Shown here in pieces: positions 1 through 9,595 of a stretch of DNA of 64,000 nucleotides; within the stretch, counting starts at the first letter, position 1; each line of letters opens with the position of its first letter. The DNA lies in the NCBI GenBank assembly GCA_002731275.1, contig PCBK01000030.1:160609-224608 (forward strand), read 5' to 3'. Origin of the DNA: Deltaproteobacteria bacterium. GTDB lineage: Bacteria; Myxococcota_C; UBA6777. A program made the position numbers and the translations under genes. The notes beneath the pieces were generated by a model. The model was not told where the DNA came from. It saw only the letters and a program-made list of their open reading frames with translations, and searched no databases.

Positions 1-1855
1 CAAGCGCGTGTTTATCTTGTGGGAGCAGGTCACGGATGTTCTGGTTGTTGGGATCTGCGAGTGAGTTGCCATACAGCTGCCAATTGGAGGGGGAGAGGAA
101 CGCATACCCATAGGAGAGCCGTGCTTGAAAACGTTTGCTAGGTTTGAAGATCAATGAGCCACGACCGACAAGTGGTGAACTATATCGATAGCAAGGTGTC
201 AGTGGACGTTGGCAGTTGGGGACAACCTCAAGATTACCTCGAACGAGTTCCCAATCACTACGCAAACCAATGTTGGCGACAAAGATTTTGGAGAACGTCA
301 GCTCACTTTGGAAGAACGCACTAAAGAATGTGTGTTCGAATTGGTTGCCAGCCCCTCGCTGATTTTGTGGTTCAGCATAAAGCTCTGGTGATTCGCGGTT
401 TGAGGTGACGTAGTTTCCTTGAAGAAAAGACGCTCCAGTATCAAATCCGATGGAGAATTTGAAGTTCCCTTCAAGGAGACGAAAATCGAGCTTAGGTTGA
501 GCACGAAATGAGTTGGACACCACGTAATGGTAGGTCGGCGTCCAAGTATACTCTTTCCATGTGCAAGGGATATCATTGGCGCCAGTAGGATCTTTACACG
601 TCCTGCCGTAGAAAACCCGCGTCTGCGGTGAGAAGGTCACACGCAGAGACGAACTGGGGATCTCATGGCGCTGAAAGTACATGTTGAGATTGAAGTAGAT
701 CACTTGGGCCTTCTCACCCACACCAGAAGACCAGAGCTCGCTTTTGAGGTGGTGAAGAGAGAGTGAGAGGTTACGTACGGTCCACTGGTGCTCCGTTTGG
801 TGGAGGAAAGAAGGATAGCGCAGTCCCGGCCCAGTGCTCATGTTCCACAAAAAGAAACGCAAAAACCAGTTATCAAAGCGCAAACCTGTTTCGACAGCGA
901 AGGAGTTGTTTTGGTTTCGGTGGATGGGTTTGGCAAACAGACCACTCTTTGAGGCGTCATCGAGAAACTCGCCGAGAAGTTGTTGGCGATACTTATCAAG
1001 TGCGGCTTTGACTTGTGTGTTGGTGCAACCGTCGTCTTTGATCCCATAAGCACGTTTGTAGTCATCACAGTAATCATCGACACGCTTTTGAATAAAGGCT
1101 TGGACATCAGGGTCTGCGAGGGTCCAGCGCGAATCAAGCGAAGGGTCGCGCTCTTCGCTGAGATAAAGTCGACCGCGCAGGTACCATGAGAACAAACTCT
1201 TTGCGAGCTTTGGGTTGTTGCGTTTGTTGTAACTGTGACCGAGCATAAAATCGACCGCCCACATGTTGGTGCGGACATCCTTGGTGATGGAGATATCACC
1301 ATATCCATCACCAAGATCTTCGGCCTTCTTGGTGTCGATGAAGATAACACCAGAGAGCGCATTGGCCCCAAATCTCGTGGCTGCAGCGCCGTAAAACACG
1401 GTGATGTTCTTGATCGCAGCGACGGAGTATTGTGTGGAGAGCCAAACAGAACGTCGCCACAGATCTTGCTCAAGAACACCGTCGATGTACAGGAGAAACT
1501 TTTCGTTTCCCTGTGACTGTTCGCCATCCATGATCACAGAGATGGGGCTCTCTCCAAACGCTCCACGAGTTGTAAAGCCTGGCAAGTCGCGAAGGATCTC
1601 ATAAACCGTCCTGTAACCACGAACACGGATCTGTGAATTGGTCAGGACGATCACCATACCAGGGATCTCATTGGAAATGAGGGAGTAGTCGGAAGAGGTT
1701 TCCGAGGTACCTTCGATGGGATTGACTCGCTCGTCTGCAAAAGAGAGGGAGGGAAGGCAAACACACCACGTCACGATCCCACATAAGAAAATCAGGGGGA
1801 CAAGGCATGGTGACAGCAAACGGTTTATGGAGGTACAGCGATTATATGTCAGCAT
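1..1855 (-). CDS. TonB-dependent outer-membrane receptor (3' end outside window)
   Basis: The frame stays open from an ATG at 1855 to the left edge, about 618 codons, so the C-terminal part of the barrel lies outside. A signal peptide covers roughly residues 1-40, with a hydrophobic core followed by SLSFA and a mature start at DERVNP. Residues about 60-160 form a plug domain: EILRDLPGF, then VIMDG, FLLYIDGVLEQ and ENALSG-like GANALSGVIFID. Later aromatic-rich alternating strands include RFQARLSYGYAFLSPS, typical of TonB-receptor barrel strands. The family imports siderophores, cobalamin, metals or glycans across the outer membrane using TonB energy; the substrate cannot be told. The start is preceded by AAAGG about 11 nt upstream. 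The 229-codon minus-strand frame at 838-1527 is out of frame inside this gene. Confidence 0.85.
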   Translation of the reverse strand, partial: MLTYNRCTSINRLLSPCLVPLIFLCGIVTWCVCLPSLSFADERVNPIEGTSETSSDYSLISNEIPGMVIVLTNSQIRVRGYRTVYEILRDLPGFTTRGAFGESPISVIMDGEQSQGNEKFLLYIDGVLEQDLWRRSVWLSTQYSVAAIKNITVFYGAAATRFGANALSGVIFIDTKKAEDLGDGYGDISITKDVRTNMWAVDFMLGHSYNKRNNPKLAKSLFSWYLRGRLYLSEERDPSLDSRWTLADPDVQAFIQKRVDDYCDDYKRAYGIKDDGCTNTQVKAALDKYRQQLLGEFLDDASKSGLFAKPIHRNQNNSFAVETGLRFDNWFLRFFLWNMSTGPGLRYPSFLHQTEHQWTVRNLSLSLHHLKSELWSSGVGEKAQVIYFNLNMYFQRHEIPSSSLRVTFSPQTRVFYGRTCKDPTGANDIPCTWKEYTWTPTYHYVVSNSFRAQPKLDFRLLEGNFKFSIGFDTGASFLQGNYVTSNRESPELYAEPQNQRGAGNQFEHTFFSAFFQSELTFSKIFVANIGLRSDWELVRGNLEVVPNCQRPLTPCYRYSSPLVGRGSLIFKPSKRFQARLSYGYAFLSPSNWQLYGNSLADPNNQNIRDLLPQDKHAL

Positions 1856-1947
1856 CAATTTGACCGACCTTTCCGAGCAGGAAGTACGGTGGGTATAGGT
1901 GTGTTTGTGGATAACCAGTGGTGGTCATGTCGCTTGGGAATGCCGAA

Positions 1948-3090
1948 TTATGGGGTTTTTCCTTTGATTTTGTCAAGGAGTTGTTTGGCGAAGGTGTCTT
2001 TTGCGTGGAGGGGTTTCACTTGTTTCAAAAAGAGACGCGCTTCTTTGAGGTGATTGGTTTGTACAGAGAGCCAACCCATCACCCGTGCGTAAGGATAATT
2101 TTTGAAGCGTCTTTGCAAGGAATCAACGGCTCGGAAGCGTGCATTTTCAGACGTGGCAAACAGAACACGAGCTTCGAGAAAGTCTCTGTACACAGGCCCA
2201 GGTAAGGAAACGCTGAGTGGCAATTGCTCGCGAATGATGTGCATCCAGCGCGCGAGAAAAAATGTGCGCAACCAAAGCGTTTGCTTAGGGGTAAGTGCAG
2301 TTTGCCCTTTCTTGACACTGATGCGCCTGAATAGTTCGGGATACTTTCCAGCGATGTTGGTCATAATGATCGCAGTTCGCGCAAGGGGATGACCTTTTTG
2401 TGGGATGGAGAGGAGGTCTCCTTTGCGCTTGAGGTAGTTGTGCATGACTCGCTCAAATTGTCCGAGGAGTTTATACCCCAACATTCGGAACTTGAGAATC
2501 CTATGGATGCGATAGTAACGAAGTGATTGATTGCGTAAAGCCTTACCAAGCTTGGGCTTGATGATACCGTAGGCTTCGGCATGACGGCTGGCAAAGAGGG
2601 CATCAACGAAAGCTTTTTCAGCAGGTGTTATCTTGAACTTGCGCGCCTTTGTGAAGAGCGTTTCGTAAAAGCTCTCACGTTTTTTTAGCGCAAAGACAAA
2701 TGGTAGTGGGTATCGGTATTTGGTTGCATCGAACGCTTTCTTTTTACGTGGTTTTGGTTTTTTTTGTGTCGTTTTGGGTGGAGGGACATCACGCTTTCCG
2801 TCGATGGGGACCATCTTGATGATACGAACATCGGAGGGTTTGTCATTGGCCTTTCCGAAGGCCGTTTTGTGTACAAGAGTTTTCCGTGCGCTGGTGTTTT
2901 GCTGTTTGGTTTTTTTTGCGGTGGGGACATGCGCTGGCGCTTTTCGCGCGGTGACTTTGTGTGCTTGTGGTTTGTTTGTATGTTTACGTGCTGCTCGATT
3001 GTTGGGCAGGAAGACACCAACCACAAGAGCGAGTGGGAAAAGAAGCAGTACAAGAACCCAACGAGAATCGTTGTTTTGGGATGCAGCCAT
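1948..3090 (-). CDS. membrane-anchored protein of unknown function
   Basis: This 380-residue protein is not recognised. It starts with a short polar segment and one hydrophobic helix (about residues 11-28, WVLVLLLFPLALVVGVF), consistent with an uncleaved N-terminal anchor. Residues 30-125 are a low-complexity Lys/Thr/Pro/Ala linker. The rest is basic and mostly helical, ending with a TPR-like stretch (VMGWLSVQTNHLKEARLFLKQV), which suggests protein-protein contacts outside the inner membrane. It lies downstream of rplQ on the same strand but 177 nt away behind a possible terminator, so it is probably a separate unit. The ATG is placed directly before the anchor. The coding call is secure; no function is assigned. 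Confidence 0.75.
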   Translation of the reverse strand: MAASQNNDSRWVLVLLLFPLALVVGVFLPNNRAARKHTNKPQAHKVTARKAPAHVPTAKKTKQQNTSARKTLVHKTAFGKANDKPSDVRIIKMVPIDGKRDVPPPKTTQKKPKPRKKKAFDATKYRYPLPFVFALKKRESFYETLFTKARKFKITPAEKAFVDALFASRHAEAYGIIKPKLGKALRNQSLRYYRIHRILKFRMLGYKLLGQFERVMHNYLKRKGDLLSIPQKGHPLARTAIIMTNIAGKYPELFRRISVKKGQTALTPKQTLWLRTFFLARWMHIIREQLPLSVSLPGPVYRDFLEARVLFATSENARFRAVDSLQRRFKNYPYARVMGWLSVQTNHLKEARLFLKQVKPLHAKDTFAKQLLDKIKGKTP

Positions 3091-3153
3091 GATGAAACTC
3101 CGTCACATTCCTCCATAGGAGGACAGGGTGAAAGGGGAGAATATATAAAAAAA

Positions 3154-3183
3154 GCGGGTACAGCGCAACAATAGACGATTGTT
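3154..3183 (-). terminator. possible terminator after rplQ
   Basis: On the minus strand the stem AACAAT (3067 offset: 3167-3172) pairs with ATTGTT (3178-3183) around a 5-nt loop, followed about 15 nt later by a run of seven Ts (around 3147-3153). It is 85 nt beyond the rplQ stop. The stem is short and the U-run is not adjacent, so this is only a weak candidate for the end of the ribosomal operon. Confidence 0.35.
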
Positions 3184-3267
3184 TAGCGTATATGGAGGAT
3201 GATTATGGCGTAATGTGGATGATTGATCAAGAGAGGGGTGGAGTGAGGTGATATGTTGGAGGGTTGA

Positions 3268-3705
3268 TTACTCGGCTTCTTCGTAATCTTCATCATCGAG
3301 TCTTTCGACAAATTCGATGATAGAAATGGGTGCGTTATCGCCTTGTCTGTAACCGAGTTTGAGGATACGGGTGTATCCACCTTGGCGTTCGCTGAAGAGC
3401 TCAGCGTACTCAAAGACTTTGCGAGCGAGATCTTTGTCTTTGATGTCTTTGAGGATCTGACGGAAGACATGGAGTCTTTTTTGTGTGTACGCAGCGTCAT
3501 CGAGCTCGCGATTGAGTTCGGCGTCGCGGAGTCCACGTTTTCCGACAGTGATCAGACGCTCAGCGATCTTGCGCAATTCTTTTGCGCGTGTTTCAGTGGT
3601 GCGGATACGGCCATGCTCGATAAGAGAGGAGACCATATTGCGCATCATTGCTTTTCGGTGGGGGCCGTTTCGCCCGAGTCGTCTACCAGATTTACGGTGT
3701 CTCAT
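3268..3705 (-). CDS. rplQ: 50S ribosomal protein L17
   Basis: L17 sits near the exit-tunnel side of the 50S subunit. The 145-residue product opens with the family signature MRHRKSGRRLGRNGPHRKAM and continues with the conserved block around SLIEHGRIRTTETRAKELR. It is longer than the usual 120-130 residues because of an acidic C-terminal tail (FVERLDDEDYEEAE). The gene is the last member of the ribosomal cluster, 76 nt downstream of rpoA, the normal alpha-operon order. The call is firm. Confidence 0.97.
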   Translation of the reverse strand: MRHRKSGRRLGRNGPHRKAMMRNMVSSLIEHGRIRTTETRAKELRKIAERLITVGKRGLRDAELNRELDDAAYTQKRLHVFRQILKDIKDKDLARKVFEYAELFSERQGGYTRILKLGYRQGDNAPISIIEFVERLDDEDYEEAE

Positions 3706-3781
3706 GATTCTATTCCTTCAACACAAACAAAAGTGGTTGTCACGTAAGTAGATATACGCTTCAAGTATGCCTTTGTGAGGT

Positions 3782-4786
3782 TTACTTTCCGCGATCTTTT
3801 AAATCTTTTGGGGGCCAGCTATCGATCTTCATACCAAGCGCGAGTCCCATTTCTCCGAGAACATTTTGGATCTCTTTGAGGGATTTGCGTCCAAAGTTTT
3901 TGGTGTTGAGCATTTCCTGCTCAGTTCTTTGGACAAGCTCACCGATATATCGGATGTTGGCCATCGCAAGACAATTGGAAGCACGAACAGAGAGCTCAAG
4001 TTCGTCGACTGTTTTGAGGAGGTTTTCGTTGAGCTTTTGCTCTTCCTCATTGTACTCTTCTTGTTCTGGTTCATCGACCTCTTCGAAGTTGAGGAAGATG
4101 ATGAGTTGTTCGCGCAAGATTTTTGCGGCGAATGCGACAGCATCATCGGGACGGACAGAGCCGTCGGTAAAGACTTCGAGAGTGAGTTTGTCGTAGTCAG
4201 TGACCTGTCCAACCCGTGCGTTTGTGACGAGATAGTTCACTTTGCGAACGGGAGCGAAGAGCGCGTCGACAGGGATTGAGCCAGTGGGGAGTGCACCGAA
4301 GGCCTTACGATCAGCAGGTACATATCCACGTCCACTGTGAGCGGTCAATTCGACTTGGAGTCGGCCTTTTTCCATCAAAGTCGCGATGTGCTGGTCGGGA
4401 TTGAGCACGGTGACAGATGGAGGTGTTTGGATGTCACGGGCTTTGACTTCACCGGGGCCTTCGACATCAATATAAAGAGTGCGAGCTCCGGGTTTGTAAT
4501 CATCGAATTTGAGCACGACCTCTTTGAGGTTGAGGATGACATCGGTGACATCTTCGACAACATCGGTGAGCGTGGTAAATTCGTGCAGTGCACCTTCGAT
4601 CTTGGCAGCGGTGATACCGGCACCCTGGATCGATGAGAGCAGAACACGTCGCAGGGAGTTGCCGAGAGTGACACCGAAGCCTCGTTCGAGTGGCTCTGCG
4701 ACAAACTTTCCGTAGCTATCCGTGAGAGTTTCCTGATCGACCTGGAGACTTTTGGGGCTGATCAGTTCGCGCCAGAAACTGTACAT
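3782..4786 (-). CDS. rpoA: RNA polymerase alpha subunit
   Basis: The alpha subunit nucleates RNA polymerase assembly and contacts promoter UP elements and activators. The 334 residues comprise the dimerisation domain (about 15-230, with [17 protein letters not shown]), an acidic Glu-rich linker around 230-255, and the C-terminal domain (about 264-325), where [19 protein letters not shown] and [10 protein letters not shown] keep the DNA-contacting Arg, Asn and Lys. The ATG at 4786 has a good ribosome site, GGGAGTAGG, about 5 nt upstream. rpsD, which normally sits between rpsK and rpoA, is missing; the 148-nt gap instead carries a large hairpin. Confidence 0.98.
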   Translation of the reverse strand: MYSFWRELISPKSLQVDQETLTDSYGKFVAEPLERGFGVTLGNSLRRVLLSSIQGAGITAAKIEGALHEFTTLTDVVEDVTDVILNLKEVVLKFDDYKPGARTLYIDVEGPGEVKARDIQTPPSVTVLNPDQHIATLMEKGRLQVELTAHSGRGYVPADRKAFGALPTGSIPVDALFAPVRKVNYLVTNARVGQVTDYDKLTLEVFTDGSVRPDDAVAFAAKILREQLIIFLNFEEVDEPEQEEYNEEEQKLNENLLKTVDELELSVRASNCLAMANIRYIGELVQRTEQEMLNTKNFGRKSLKEIQNVLGEMGLALGMKIDSWPPKDLKDRGK

Positions 4787-4831
4787 ATGGACCTACTCCC
4801 TTTTCACAGTTGGGGTTTGGAAAGCACGGTA

Positions 4832-4885
4832 CATCTCGTGAAGAAAGCCGCCCAAGAGAGAAAAGGGGCGGCCATTCACGAGATG
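4832..4885 (-). promoter_or_regulatory. large two-part hairpin in the rpsK-rpoA gap
   Basis: An 11-nt arm CATCTCGTGAA (4832-4842) matches TTCACGAGATG (4875-4885), and inside it GCCGCCC (4847-4853) matches GGGCGGC (4866-4872), leaving a purine-rich loop of 12 nt. In the leftward transcript this folds about 45 nt ahead of the rpoA start. No U-run follows, so it is not a simple terminator. It could be a leader control site, an RNA-processing site or a stability element; which one is inference. Confidence 0.7.
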
Positions 4886-4934
4886 ACGTTAGCACACAGA
4901 GTCCGTGAGAGGACATCGTGCTATGGAAATAGAT

Positions 4935-5327
4935 TCACACGCGTCGTCGTTTGGGGGGACGACAACCGTTGTGGGGAATAGGAGTCACGTCACGGATCAA
5001 GGAGATCTTGAGACCGGAAGAGGCGAGGGAGCGAAGCGCAGCTTCACGTCCGGAGCCTGGTCCTTTGACGAGAACGGACACAGTTTTGAGGCCGTGTTCC
5101 ATGGCTTTTCTTGCCGCTTCCTCAGCAGCTTGTTGTGCTGCGTAGGGAGTGCTTTTACGGGATCCTTTGAATCCACGAGCACCGGCAGAAGACCATGACA
5201 AGACGTTCCCGTTGGGGTCTGTTATGGTGACCAATGTATTGTTAAAGGTGGACTGGATGTGGGCCACCCCTACAGGGATATTCTTTTTGACTTTCTTTTT
5301 GCTTTTACCACGCTTGGGTCTGGCCAT
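4935..5327 (-). CDS. rpsK: 30S ribosomal protein S11
   Basis: S11 lies on the 30S platform close to the E-site mRNA. The 130-residue protein has the basic N-terminus [16 protein letters not shown], then [18 protein letters not shown] and the C-terminal signature [18 protein letters not shown]. Length and motifs match the family. It follows rpsM by 33 nt in the alpha-operon order and precedes rpoA with rpsD missing between them. Confidence 0.97.
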   Translation of the reverse strand: MARPKRGKSKKKVKKNIPVGVAHIQSTFNNTLVTITDPNGNVLSWSSAGARGFKGSRKSTPYAAQQAAEEAARKAMEHGLKTVSVLVKGPGSGREAALRSLASSGLKISLIRDVTPIPHNGCRPPKRRRV

Positions 5328-5360
5328 TGGATTCTTTCCTCTATTGGCGATTGCGCGAAA

Positions 5361-5726
5361 TTATTTCTTACGCATTTGGTTACGACGTGGGCCTTTGCGG
5401 GTACGAGAGTTGGTCTTCGTACGTTGACCGCGACATGGCAAACCACGACGGTGACGGAGTCCACGATAACAACCAATGTCCATAAGACGTTTGATGTTCA
5501 TGGAGATCTCTCGACGCAAATCACCTTCTACCGTGTATTCGGCTTCGAGAATTTTACGAATGCGTTGGACTTCACCTTCACTCAATTCGTGAGTGCGAGT
5601 GCGGGGATCCACTTCAGCTTTGGCCAAGACGGCTTTTGAGACGGAAGGTCCAACACCATAGATATATGTCAACGCGATCTCTACGCGTTTATTGCGGGGT
5701 AAATCAACACCAGCGATACGAGCCAC
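5361..5726 (-). CDS. rpsM: 30S ribosomal protein S13
   Basis: S13 sits in the 30S head and forms intersubunit bridges with the 50S. The 121 residues begin [21 protein letters not shown], contain the helix-two-turns-helix region, and end with the basic [18 protein letters not shown] tail that approaches the P-site tRNA. It lies 11 nt downstream of rpmJ. Length is normal (about 118-126). Confidence 0.97.
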   Translation of the reverse strand: MARIAGVDLPRNKRVEIALTYIYGVGPSVSKAVLAKAEVDPRTRTHELSEGEVQRIRKILEAEYTVEGDLRREISMNIKRLMDIGCYRGLRHRRGLPCRGQRTKTNSRTRKGPRRNQMRKK

Positions 5727-5737
5727 AATAAACCTCC

Positions 5738-5851
5738 CTAACCCTGACGTTGTTTATGTTTGGGGTTTTCGCAAATCACACGAACGACGCCACGTCGTCG
5801 GATCACTTTACATTTTTCGCACATTTTTTTGACTGATGCTCTGACTTTCAT
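5738..5851 (-). CDS. rpmJ: 50S ribosomal protein L36 (zinc-binding form)
   Basis: This 37-residue gene lies between map and rpsM. The product begins [15 protein letters not shown] and ends with [10 protein letters not shown]. Cys11, Cys14, Cys27 and His33 give the Zn-binding C-C-C-H form of L36. L36 stabilises 23S rRNA near the peptidyl-transferase region. Position directly before rpsM is the common bacterial arrangement; infA, often just upstream, is not present. Confidence 0.95.
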   Translation of the reverse strand: MKVRASVKKMCEKCKVIRRRGVVRVICENPKHKQRQG

Positions 5852-5912
5852 CGTCTCAGTCCCTTACTTGTGTAGTATGTCTATGTGAATATTCGGGCAG
5901 TGGAGAGATGTG

Positions 5913-6677
5913 TTATCCCTGCACTGTCAAGATCTGGGGGCCATCTTTGGTGATGGCGATCGTGTGCTCAAAGTGAGCTGACAGACTTCGATCTTTGGTC
6001 ACGACGGTCCAGTTATCGTCGAGCACTTCCACTTCGTGGGTGCCGACGTTGACCATGGGCTCAATCGCCAGGACCATGCCAGGTTTCAAGCGGATCCCTT
6101 TGCCAGGTTTTCCGTAATTGGGTACTTGGGGATCTTCGTGCAATCCACGACCAATACCATGTCCAACAAAATCCCGAACCACGGTAAACTTAAATGATTC
6201 GACATGTTGTTGGATCGCCGCTCCAATATCTTGGAGGCGGCGAGTAGCATACATCTGTTCGATGCCTTTGTCCAGTGCTTCTTTTGTCACCTTCAAAAGA
6301 TCGGCAGCAGTGTCGTCGATCTTGCCCACAGGAAAGGTGCGAGCAGAGTCTCCAAAGTATCCATTTTTCTGGACACCGAAGTCAACACTCACGATATCAC
6401 CTTCCTCCAGAATGCGTTTTTTGGAAGGGATACCATGCACAACTTCTTCGTTCACAGAGATACAAAGACAACATGGAAACACATGTCGTCCGACCCGGTA
6501 GTTTTTGAATGCCGCTTTGACTTTGGCCTTTGTGACCATCTTGTCAGCGATCTCTTCAAGATCCCAGGTCGAGATCCCTGGCTTGACCATCTCCCCAACG
6601 GTGTCGAGGACTTGTGCGACAAAGCGTCCGCTCTCTCGCATTTTTTCAATTTCGTCATTACGTTTGAGGATGATCAT
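5913..6677 (-). CDS. map: methionine aminopeptidase, type I
   Basis: The enzyme removes the initiator Met from nascent proteins in the cytoplasm. The 254 residues show the pita-bread fold motifs with all five metal ligands: Asp99 and Asp110 (VDFGVQKNGYFGDSAR), His173 (GHGIGRGLHEDP), Glu206 (AIEPMV) and Glu237 (EHTIAIT). No N-terminal zinc-finger extension is present, so it is the short bacterial type. It lies 33 nt downstream of secY; adk, usually between them, is absent, as is infA after it. Confidence 0.97.
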   Translation of the reverse strand: MIILKRNDEIEKMRESGRFVAQVLDTVGEMVKPGISTWDLEEIADKMVTKAKVKAAFKNYRVGRHVFPCCLCISVNEEVVHGIPSKKRILEEGDIVSVDFGVQKNGYFGDSARTFPVGKIDDTAADLLKVTKEALDKGIEQMYATRRLQDIGAAIQQHVESFKFTVVRDFVGHGIGRGLHEDPQVPNYGKPGKGIRLKPGMVLAIEPMVNVGTHEVEVLDDNWTVVTKDRSLSAHFEHTIAITKDGPQILTVQG

Positions 6678-6710
6678 GCTGTGCTCACTTTGCAGTACAA
6701 AAAATTCACG

Positions 6711-8024
6711 TCAAGCCACAGAGCTGCGACGCCCTTTGATTTTGGAGCCACTTGGACCGGTGAGGCCTTCGTAGTGTCTTGTAATCAAATGGGACTCAAT
6801 TTGTTGAACGAAGTCAAGTGCGACACCAACAACGATGAGCAAGGACGTCCCACCAAAGAAGAAGGGGACGTTGTATTGCGCGATCATGATGTTAGGAAGC
6901 ACACAGACAGCTGCGACGTAAAGTGAACCACCAAAGGTGATACGTGAGAGCACAAAATCGATGTATTCTGCGGTTTGTTTACCAGGACGAATCCCTGGAA
7001 TGTAACCACCGAATTTTCGAATATTATCTGCGACATCAACGGGGTTGAATGTGACCGCAGTGTAGAAATAACAGAAGAAAATGGTCAGAAAAACGTAGAC
7101 CACATTGTAGAGGATACCGTCAAAGCGCAGGTTGTCGGAGACAGGCTTCATAAACGGCAACCACTGGGACACAGTTGAAGGAAACATCAACACGGAGGAG
7201 GCGAAAATCGGGGGGATAACGCCGGCAGTGTTGACCTTCAAAGGCAGGTGAGAAGATTGCCCACCTGATATCTGGTCCCCTTGGACACGTTTTGCATATT
7301 GGACGGGAATACGGCGGTGTGCACGCTCAAAGAAGCAAATCACACCGATGACCAGGACCATAAAGGCGACGAGCAATAACAGCTCGACGGGCTTCTCCCC
7401 AAACAGCGTCCATGTAGAGACGACTGCATCGGGAAAACCAGCGATAATACCGGCATAGATCAACAGACTGATCCCGTTACCGATCCCTCGCTCTGTCATC
7501 TGTTCACCAAGCCACATCAAAAACACCGCCCCACCCGTGAGGGTTAGGACGGTGATCACAATGAATGACCAGCTCGGATAGACAACAAGTCCCGGAATAC
7601 TGGCGTTCTGACTGCGCAGCCAGATCCCGATCCCGATCCCTTGTACGACGCTCAGTAAAATCGTCCCGTAACGTGTGTACTGGTTGATTTTTTGTCGCCC
7701 AACTTCACCCTCTTTATTGAGACGTGCGAAAGTAGGCACGATCACAGTTAACAATTGGATGATAATCGACGCACTGATGTAAGGCATGACGCCAAGTGCA
7801 AAGATAGACATCCGTTCGAGAGCGCCACCAGAGAACATGTTAAAAAGTCCAAGGAGGCTTCCTTGTGAACGACCGATAAGACGTCCCATAACTTCCCGGT
7901 TTACGCCTGGAATGGTGATAAACACACCAAGACGATAGACGCCGAGCATCGCCGCTGTAAAAAGGAGACGATTTCTCAATTCGGGAATACGGGTGATATT
8001 GGTAAAATTACTGAGCACCTTCAA
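6711..8024 (-). CDS. secY: preprotein translocase subunit SecY
   Basis: SecY forms the inner-membrane channel of the Sec translocon for secreted and membrane proteins. The 437 residues contain about ten hydrophobic helices, the N-terminal [22 protein letters not shown], the plug region around [22 protein letters not shown], and the cytoplasmic loop with [20 protein letters not shown]. The start codon lies inside the end of rplO (17-nt overlap), implying translational coupling. The C-terminal end is basic ([15 protein letters not shown]). Confidence 0.98.
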   Translation of the reverse strand: MKVLSNFTNITRIPELRNRLLFTAAMLGVYRLGVFITIPGVNREVMGRLIGRSQGSLLGLFNMFSGGALERMSIFALGVMPYISASIIIQLLTVIVPTFARLNKEGEVGRQKINQYTRYGTILLSVVQGIGIGIWLRSQNASIPGLVVYPSWSFIVITVLTLTGGAVFLMWLGEQMTERGIGNGISLLIYAGIIAGFPDAVVSTWTLFGEKPVELLLLVAFMVLVIGVICFFERAHRRIPVQYAKRVQGDQISGGQSSHLPLKVNTAGVIPPIFASSVLMFPSTVSQWLPFMKPVSDNLRFDGILYNVVYVFLTIFFCYFYTAVTFNPVDVADNIRKFGGYIPGIRPGKQTAEYIDFVLSRITFGGSLYVAAVCVLPNIMIAQYNVPFFFGGTSLLIVVGVALDFVQQIESHLITRHYEGLTGPSGSKIKGRRSSVA

Positions 8025-8472
8025 TTACCTCAATAGTACCACCAGCCGCTTCGATTTTTGCACGCGCAGATTTGGAAAATTTGTGCGCTTTGATCGTAAG
8101 AGGAGTGGAGATTTCGCCATCGCCTAAGATTTTCACTCCGGCTTTGATGTTTTTTGGGATGAGGTTCTTTGCACGCAATACATCAACATCAATGACGGAG
8201 TTTGCTTCAAATCCTTCGAGGTCACGAACATTGACGACAACAAACTCTTTGCGGAAGGGGTTGTGAAATCCGCGTTTGGGGAGTCGTCGTTGCAATGGCA
8301 TCTGGCCCCCTTCAAAGCGGGGATGGACGCCACCACCAGAGCGAGAGCCCTGGCCTTTGTGACCGCGACCAGCAGTCTTGCCCCAGTTGGAGCCTGTACC
8401 TCGACCTACACGCTTACGTTTTTTCGTCGAGCCTGCAGGGGGTTTCAATTGAGAGAGAATATCTTCAGCCAT
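8008..8472 (-). CDS. rplO: 50S ribosomal protein L15
   Basis: L15 is a late-assembling 50S protein. The 154-residue product shows the Gly/Lys/Arg-rich N-terminal half ([32 protein letters not shown]) followed by the globular domain ending [11 protein letters not shown]. Its start overlaps the end of rpmD by 8 nt and its end overlaps secY by 17 nt, so rpmD-rplO-secY form a tightly coupled trio. Confidence 0.97.
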   Translation of the reverse strand: MAEDILSQLKPPAGSTKKRKRVGRGTGSNWGKTAGRGHKGQGSRSGGGVHPRFEGGQMPLQRRLPKRGFHNPFRKEFVVVNVRDLEGFEANSVIDVDVLRAKNLIPKNIKAGVKILGDGEISTPLTIKAHKFSKSARAKIEAAGGTIEVIEGAQ

Positions 8473-8656
8473 TGTCTACTTCCTCCCACACCACCAGGTG
8501 GCTCACGGCATTAACCATGCCACGGGTTTGGGGTGTAGCTTCACGGATCACGGTCTGTCCGATACGGCGAAGACCAAGGCCACGCAGTGTATCCTTTTGT
8601 CGTTGCATACGACCGATTCCACTCTTGACCTGTGTGATTTTGATCTTTTGGGACAT
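8465..8656 (-). CDS. rpmD: 50S ribosomal protein L30
   Basis: This 63-residue protein has the L30 pattern [24 protein letters not shown] followed by RIGQTVI and a final VRHLV-like segment ([13 protein letters not shown]). L30 binds 5S/23S rRNA regions of the 50S subunit. It is 25 nt downstream of rpsE and overlaps rplO by 8 nt, the standard spc-operon order. Confidence 0.96.
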   Translation of the reverse strand: MSQKIKITQVKSGIGRMQRQKDTLRGLGLRRIGQTVIREATPQTRGMVNAVSHLVVWEEVDNG

Positions 8657-8681
8657 TGGTGATGCTCCTTATTCAGTTACC

Positions 8682-9188
8682 CTATCGTTGAATGTCTTCA
8701 ACGGGCAATCCACGCAAACGGCTGATGTCTTCAGCAGAGCGCAGTTCCTTGAGGGCTTGAATGGTTGCTTTAACCACGTTATGGGGGTTTGTGGTTCCGA
8801 GACATTTGGTCAGGATGTTACGCACACCGACCGACTCGAGAACGGCACGGACAGCACCACCTGCGATAACACCGGTACCTGCGGAGGCAGGACGCAACAA
8901 TACGCGTGCAGCACCAAATTGTCCGATCACTTCATGTGGAATCGTCCCATCGATGATTGGGACCTGAACGAGATTGCGTTTGGCGCGCTCACTACCCTTG
9001 CGGATGGCTTCGGGCACTTCGTTTGCTTTACCAAGACCACTGCCGATTTGGCCATCTTGGTTTCCAACGACAACGAGAGCGTTAAAGGAGAAACGACGTC
9101 CACCTTTGACGACCTTCGCGGTGCGGTTGATCATCACCACGCGCTCGCGCATCTCATCTTGTGCGAGTTCTTCATTATTAGCAGCCAC
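8682..9188 (-). CDS. rpsE: 30S ribosomal protein S5
   Basis: S5 contributes to decoding fidelity and mRNA entry on the 30S. The 168 residues have the RNA-binding N-terminal domain ([27 protein letters not shown]) and the C-terminal domain with [20 protein letters not shown], both strongly conserved. It lies 12 nt downstream of rplR. Length is normal. Confidence 0.97.
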   Translation of the reverse strand: MAANNEELAQDEMRERVVMINRTAKVVKGGRRFSFNALVVVGNQDGQIGSGLGKANEVPEAIRKGSERAKRNLVQVPIIDGTIPHEVIGQFGAARVLLRPASAGTGVIAGGAVRAVLESVGVRNILTKCLGTTNPHNVVKATIQALKELRSAEDISRLRGLPVEDIQR

Positions 9189-9200
9189 AGCTGTCTCCTC

Positions 9201-9569
9201 CTAGAGTTTCAAACCGCCTTCGCGGGCGCCTTCTGCAACTTCTTTGATGCGACCGTGGAAAATGAATCCGTTTCGATCAAAGACAACATTCTCGATACCG
9301 AGCTCTTTGCATCGGCTTGCGACCAGTTTTCCAACTGCGCGCGCCTTCTCGGCCTTCTTGAGACCTTTTACTTCGTCGCGAAGCTGGGGAGACAGATCGG
9401 ACGCTGCGACCAATGTATGGCCTTTGACGTCGTCGATGACCTGTGCGTAGATGTGTTTGGAGCTGCGAAACACGCTCATACGAGGCTTGTTTGCAGTACC
9501 AGCAATTTTTGCTCGTACACGACGTTTGCGACGCAAACGAGCTTTCAATCTTGGACTTGTCTTGCCCAT
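9201..9569 (-). CDS. rplR: 50S ribosomal protein L18
   Basis: L18 carries 5S rRNA to the central protuberance. The product, about 122 residues, has the family core [18 protein letters not shown], a middle [16 protein letters not shown] and the ending [26 protein letters not shown]. Two adjacent ATGs are possible (9572 and 9569). AAGGAG lies 3 nt before the first and 6 nt before the second, so the second is preferred. It sits between rplF and rpsE. Confidence 0.96.
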   Translation of the reverse strand: MGKTSPRLKARLRRKRRVRAKIAGTANKPRMSVFRSSKHIYAQVIDDVKGHTLVAASDLSPQLRDEVKGLKKAEKARAVGKLVASRCKELGIENVVFDRNGFIFHGRIKEVAEGAREGGLKL

Positions 9570-9595
9570 CATAGACTCCTTCGCTAGTGTACGAG

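Noticed and set aside
838-1527. 229-codon minus-strand frame with Met start
   Set aside because: It overlaps the TonB receptor in another frame; the receptor frame is open over 618 codons with plug and barrel motifs.
6204-6926. 240-codon plus-strand frame opposite map and secY
   Set aside because: It is the complement of two well-conserved genes and shows no family pattern.
8295-9587. 430-codon plus-strand frame opposite rplO, rpmD, rpsE and rplR
   Set aside because: It spans four conserved ribosomal genes in antisense and has no domain or ribosome site.
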